Shown here piece by piece: positions 45,857 through 46,656 of a stretch of 46,656 nucleotides of DNA (positions are counted from its first letter, which is position 1; every line of letters starts with the position of its first letter). The translations under genes and the position numbers were made by a program. Origin of the DNA: Allofranklinella schreckenbergeri (lineage in GTDB: Bacteria; Pseudomonadota; Gammaproteobacteria; Burkholderiales; Burkholderiaceae_C); contig NZ_RDQM01000015.1 of assembly GCF_003703475.1 (NCBI RefSeq), forward strand, positions 1 to 46,656, written 5' to 3'. The notes below the pieces were generated by a model. That model was not told where the DNA came from, ran no database searches, and saw only the letters and a list, made by a program, of their open reading frames with translations.

Positions 45857-46345
45857 GCACGGGCACGCCCGCACCCTTGGTCGTTCATGGTTGGACGGTC
45901 TTTGCCCATCCGCTGTTCCTTGCACAGATTGAAGCGCTGGTACAACAGGTCGAGGTCTTGAAGCAAAAGGACCCTCGGGTACGTGAAAAAGAACGCCAGC
46001 AAGCGATTGGCGGCCATCACGAAGTTGGCCTTCGAAGATCCGGCCCGACCGGAGTATCGCCAAGGCAGCACCCTTGGCGACGATCACGAGCACTGGTTCC
46101 GCGCGAAGTTCTTCCAGCAGTACCGATTGTTCTTTCGTTATCACGCGCCCAGCAAGCTGATCGTGTTCGCGTGGGTTAACGACGAGGACACCAAGCACGT
46201 CTACGAGAGCCACGACGACACCTACCGGGTGTTCCGCAAGATGCTGGAAAGTACTCATCCTCCTGACGACTGGAACCAGTTGTTGACCGCGGCTCGGGCT
46301 GAGGGGCAGCGCTTGCAGCAGTTCGCCGCTGGCGTCACGCCGTAA
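45853..46345 (+). pseudogene. yhaV: Frameshifted YhaV toxin
   Basis: The first frame (45853 to about 45978) encodes the YhaV start: VVHGWTVFAHPLFLAQIEAL, then VEVLKQKDP. The family continues only in the +1 frame from about 45980: YVKKNASKRLAAITKLAFED, RQGSTLGDDHEHWFRAKFFQ, YRLFFRYHAPSKLIVFAWVNDED, and the end FRKMLESTHPPDDWNQLL. Compared with E. coli (KDPENYQRKAATKL), the join at 45976-45990 is best explained by a 2-bp loss or 1-bp gain. The nearby A5 run also makes a sequencing error possible. As written, the ribonuclease is not produced. Confidence 0.85.
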
Positions 46346-46439
46346 GGCTTGGTTTCTGCGGTGAGGGGGAAATATGCTGTTGGTCAGGCACCAGACGTCC
46401 GGCCATTCCCCAGTTATCCCCCGTACGTTTTGAAGCCCC

Positions 46440-46656
46440 GTGCTATTGCTTTGCCTGATCCTATTCACCCTGCTCGTGTATTTTTGGCTCGCCCCAATTC
46501 GATGTCACAAGAGAGCCTCCCGGTATCGCCGCGCTCCTCTCACCCCCACCGACAGCGAAGCGGCTGCGCAAAACCAGGGGCAAGTGCGCATCGGCCAACC
46601 CAAGCCCCAGTGGGTAGTGAAAGAGGTGTTGCGTATCAAAGCCCAGATGGGCAAGC
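46440..46656 (+). CDS. DDE integrase/transposase, N-terminal fragment (runs off window)
   Basis: From GTG 46440 the frame is open to the window end (72 codons). It has an N-terminal hydrophobic helix (LLLCLILFTLLVYFWLAPI), then CHKRASRYRRAPLTPTDSEAA and QPKPQWVVKEVLRIKAQMG. To my recollection, a short membrane-like leader followed by 'SRYRxAPLTxTDS ... KPxWVxxEVLRLKA' opens a group of IS-borne integrase-core transposases. The catalytic core would lie beyond the window. It marks the right side of the toxin-antitoxin segment as mobile-element territory. Confidence 0.5.
   Translation, partial: MLLLCLILFTLLVYFWLAPIRCHKRASRYRRAPLTPTDSEAAAQNQGQVRIGQPKPQWVVKEVLRIKAQMGK

Overview
The window is GC-rich bacterial chromosome, most likely from a betaproteobacterium of the order Burkholderiales (Comamonadaceae-like). 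I infer this from the style of the housekeeping proteins, an intracellular PHB depolymerase of the Cys-nucleophile type, an RsxB-like ferredoxin, a lapA-lapB pair and a CIRCE-controlled groESL. No 16S gene is present to confirm it.

Layout. The left edge cuts an IS5-type transposase, followed by greB and the squalene genes hpnD-hpnE on the minus strand. Next come groES-groEL behind a CIRCE operator, and glnE. From 8.6 to 12.2 kb there is a decayed clpB fragment, a small secreted repeat protein and intact clpB. A tandem-fusion glycosyltransferase and a polar amino-acid ABC transporter (ATPase, permease, binding protein) follow to 17.2 kb. From 17.8 to 28.5 kb lie lapA-lapB, a DUF945 protein, pyrF, a MASE2-GGDEF diguanylate cyclase, a Bcr/CflA-type exporter, phaZ with an unusual lysine/alanine-rich tail, an RsxB-like ferredoxin and kdsA. 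From 28.7 to 39.3 kb lie a lone peptide-binding protein, an Ala-rich lipoprotein, a RoxA-like oxygenase, a SlyD-like isomerase, csaA, tRNA-Lys(UUU), the tolB-pal-cpoB-tcdA cluster and rluF. From 39.5 to 42.6 kb is the anaerobic ribonucleotide reductase locus, in which the glycyl-radical tail of NrdD is a separate 75-residue gene. The last 4 kb is a toxin-antitoxin/defence segment: a DUF3780-like gene translationally coupled to darT-darG, then prlF and a frameshifted yhaV. It ends in a second, partial transposase.

The most striking unlisted structure is a family of about eleven imperfect palindromes of roughly 75 bp. They have A/T-rich arms (CAAATCAAnAGGAAA ... TTTCTTTTGATTTG) around an asymmetric core close to CCCTTGTTTCGGCATGATGG. 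They sit in intergenic gaps, nearly always just 3' of a stop codon, and one copy supplies the last codons and stop of the glycosyltransferase. Two copies have cores rebuilt into perfect hairpins.

How the genes work together: groESL and clpB form a heat-shock set with sigma-32-like promoters and CIRCE. TolB, Pal and CpoB form the periplasmic part of the Tol-Pal envelope machinery. LapA and LapB tune LPS synthesis, and KdsA makes the KDO precursor for the same pathway. NrdD, its radical peptide and NrdG supply deoxynucleotides without oxygen under two NrdR boxes. DarTG and PrlF-YhaV are stress or phage-defence modules between mobile-element remnants. Most gene names come from recognisable motifs and family lengths. 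No database search was possible.
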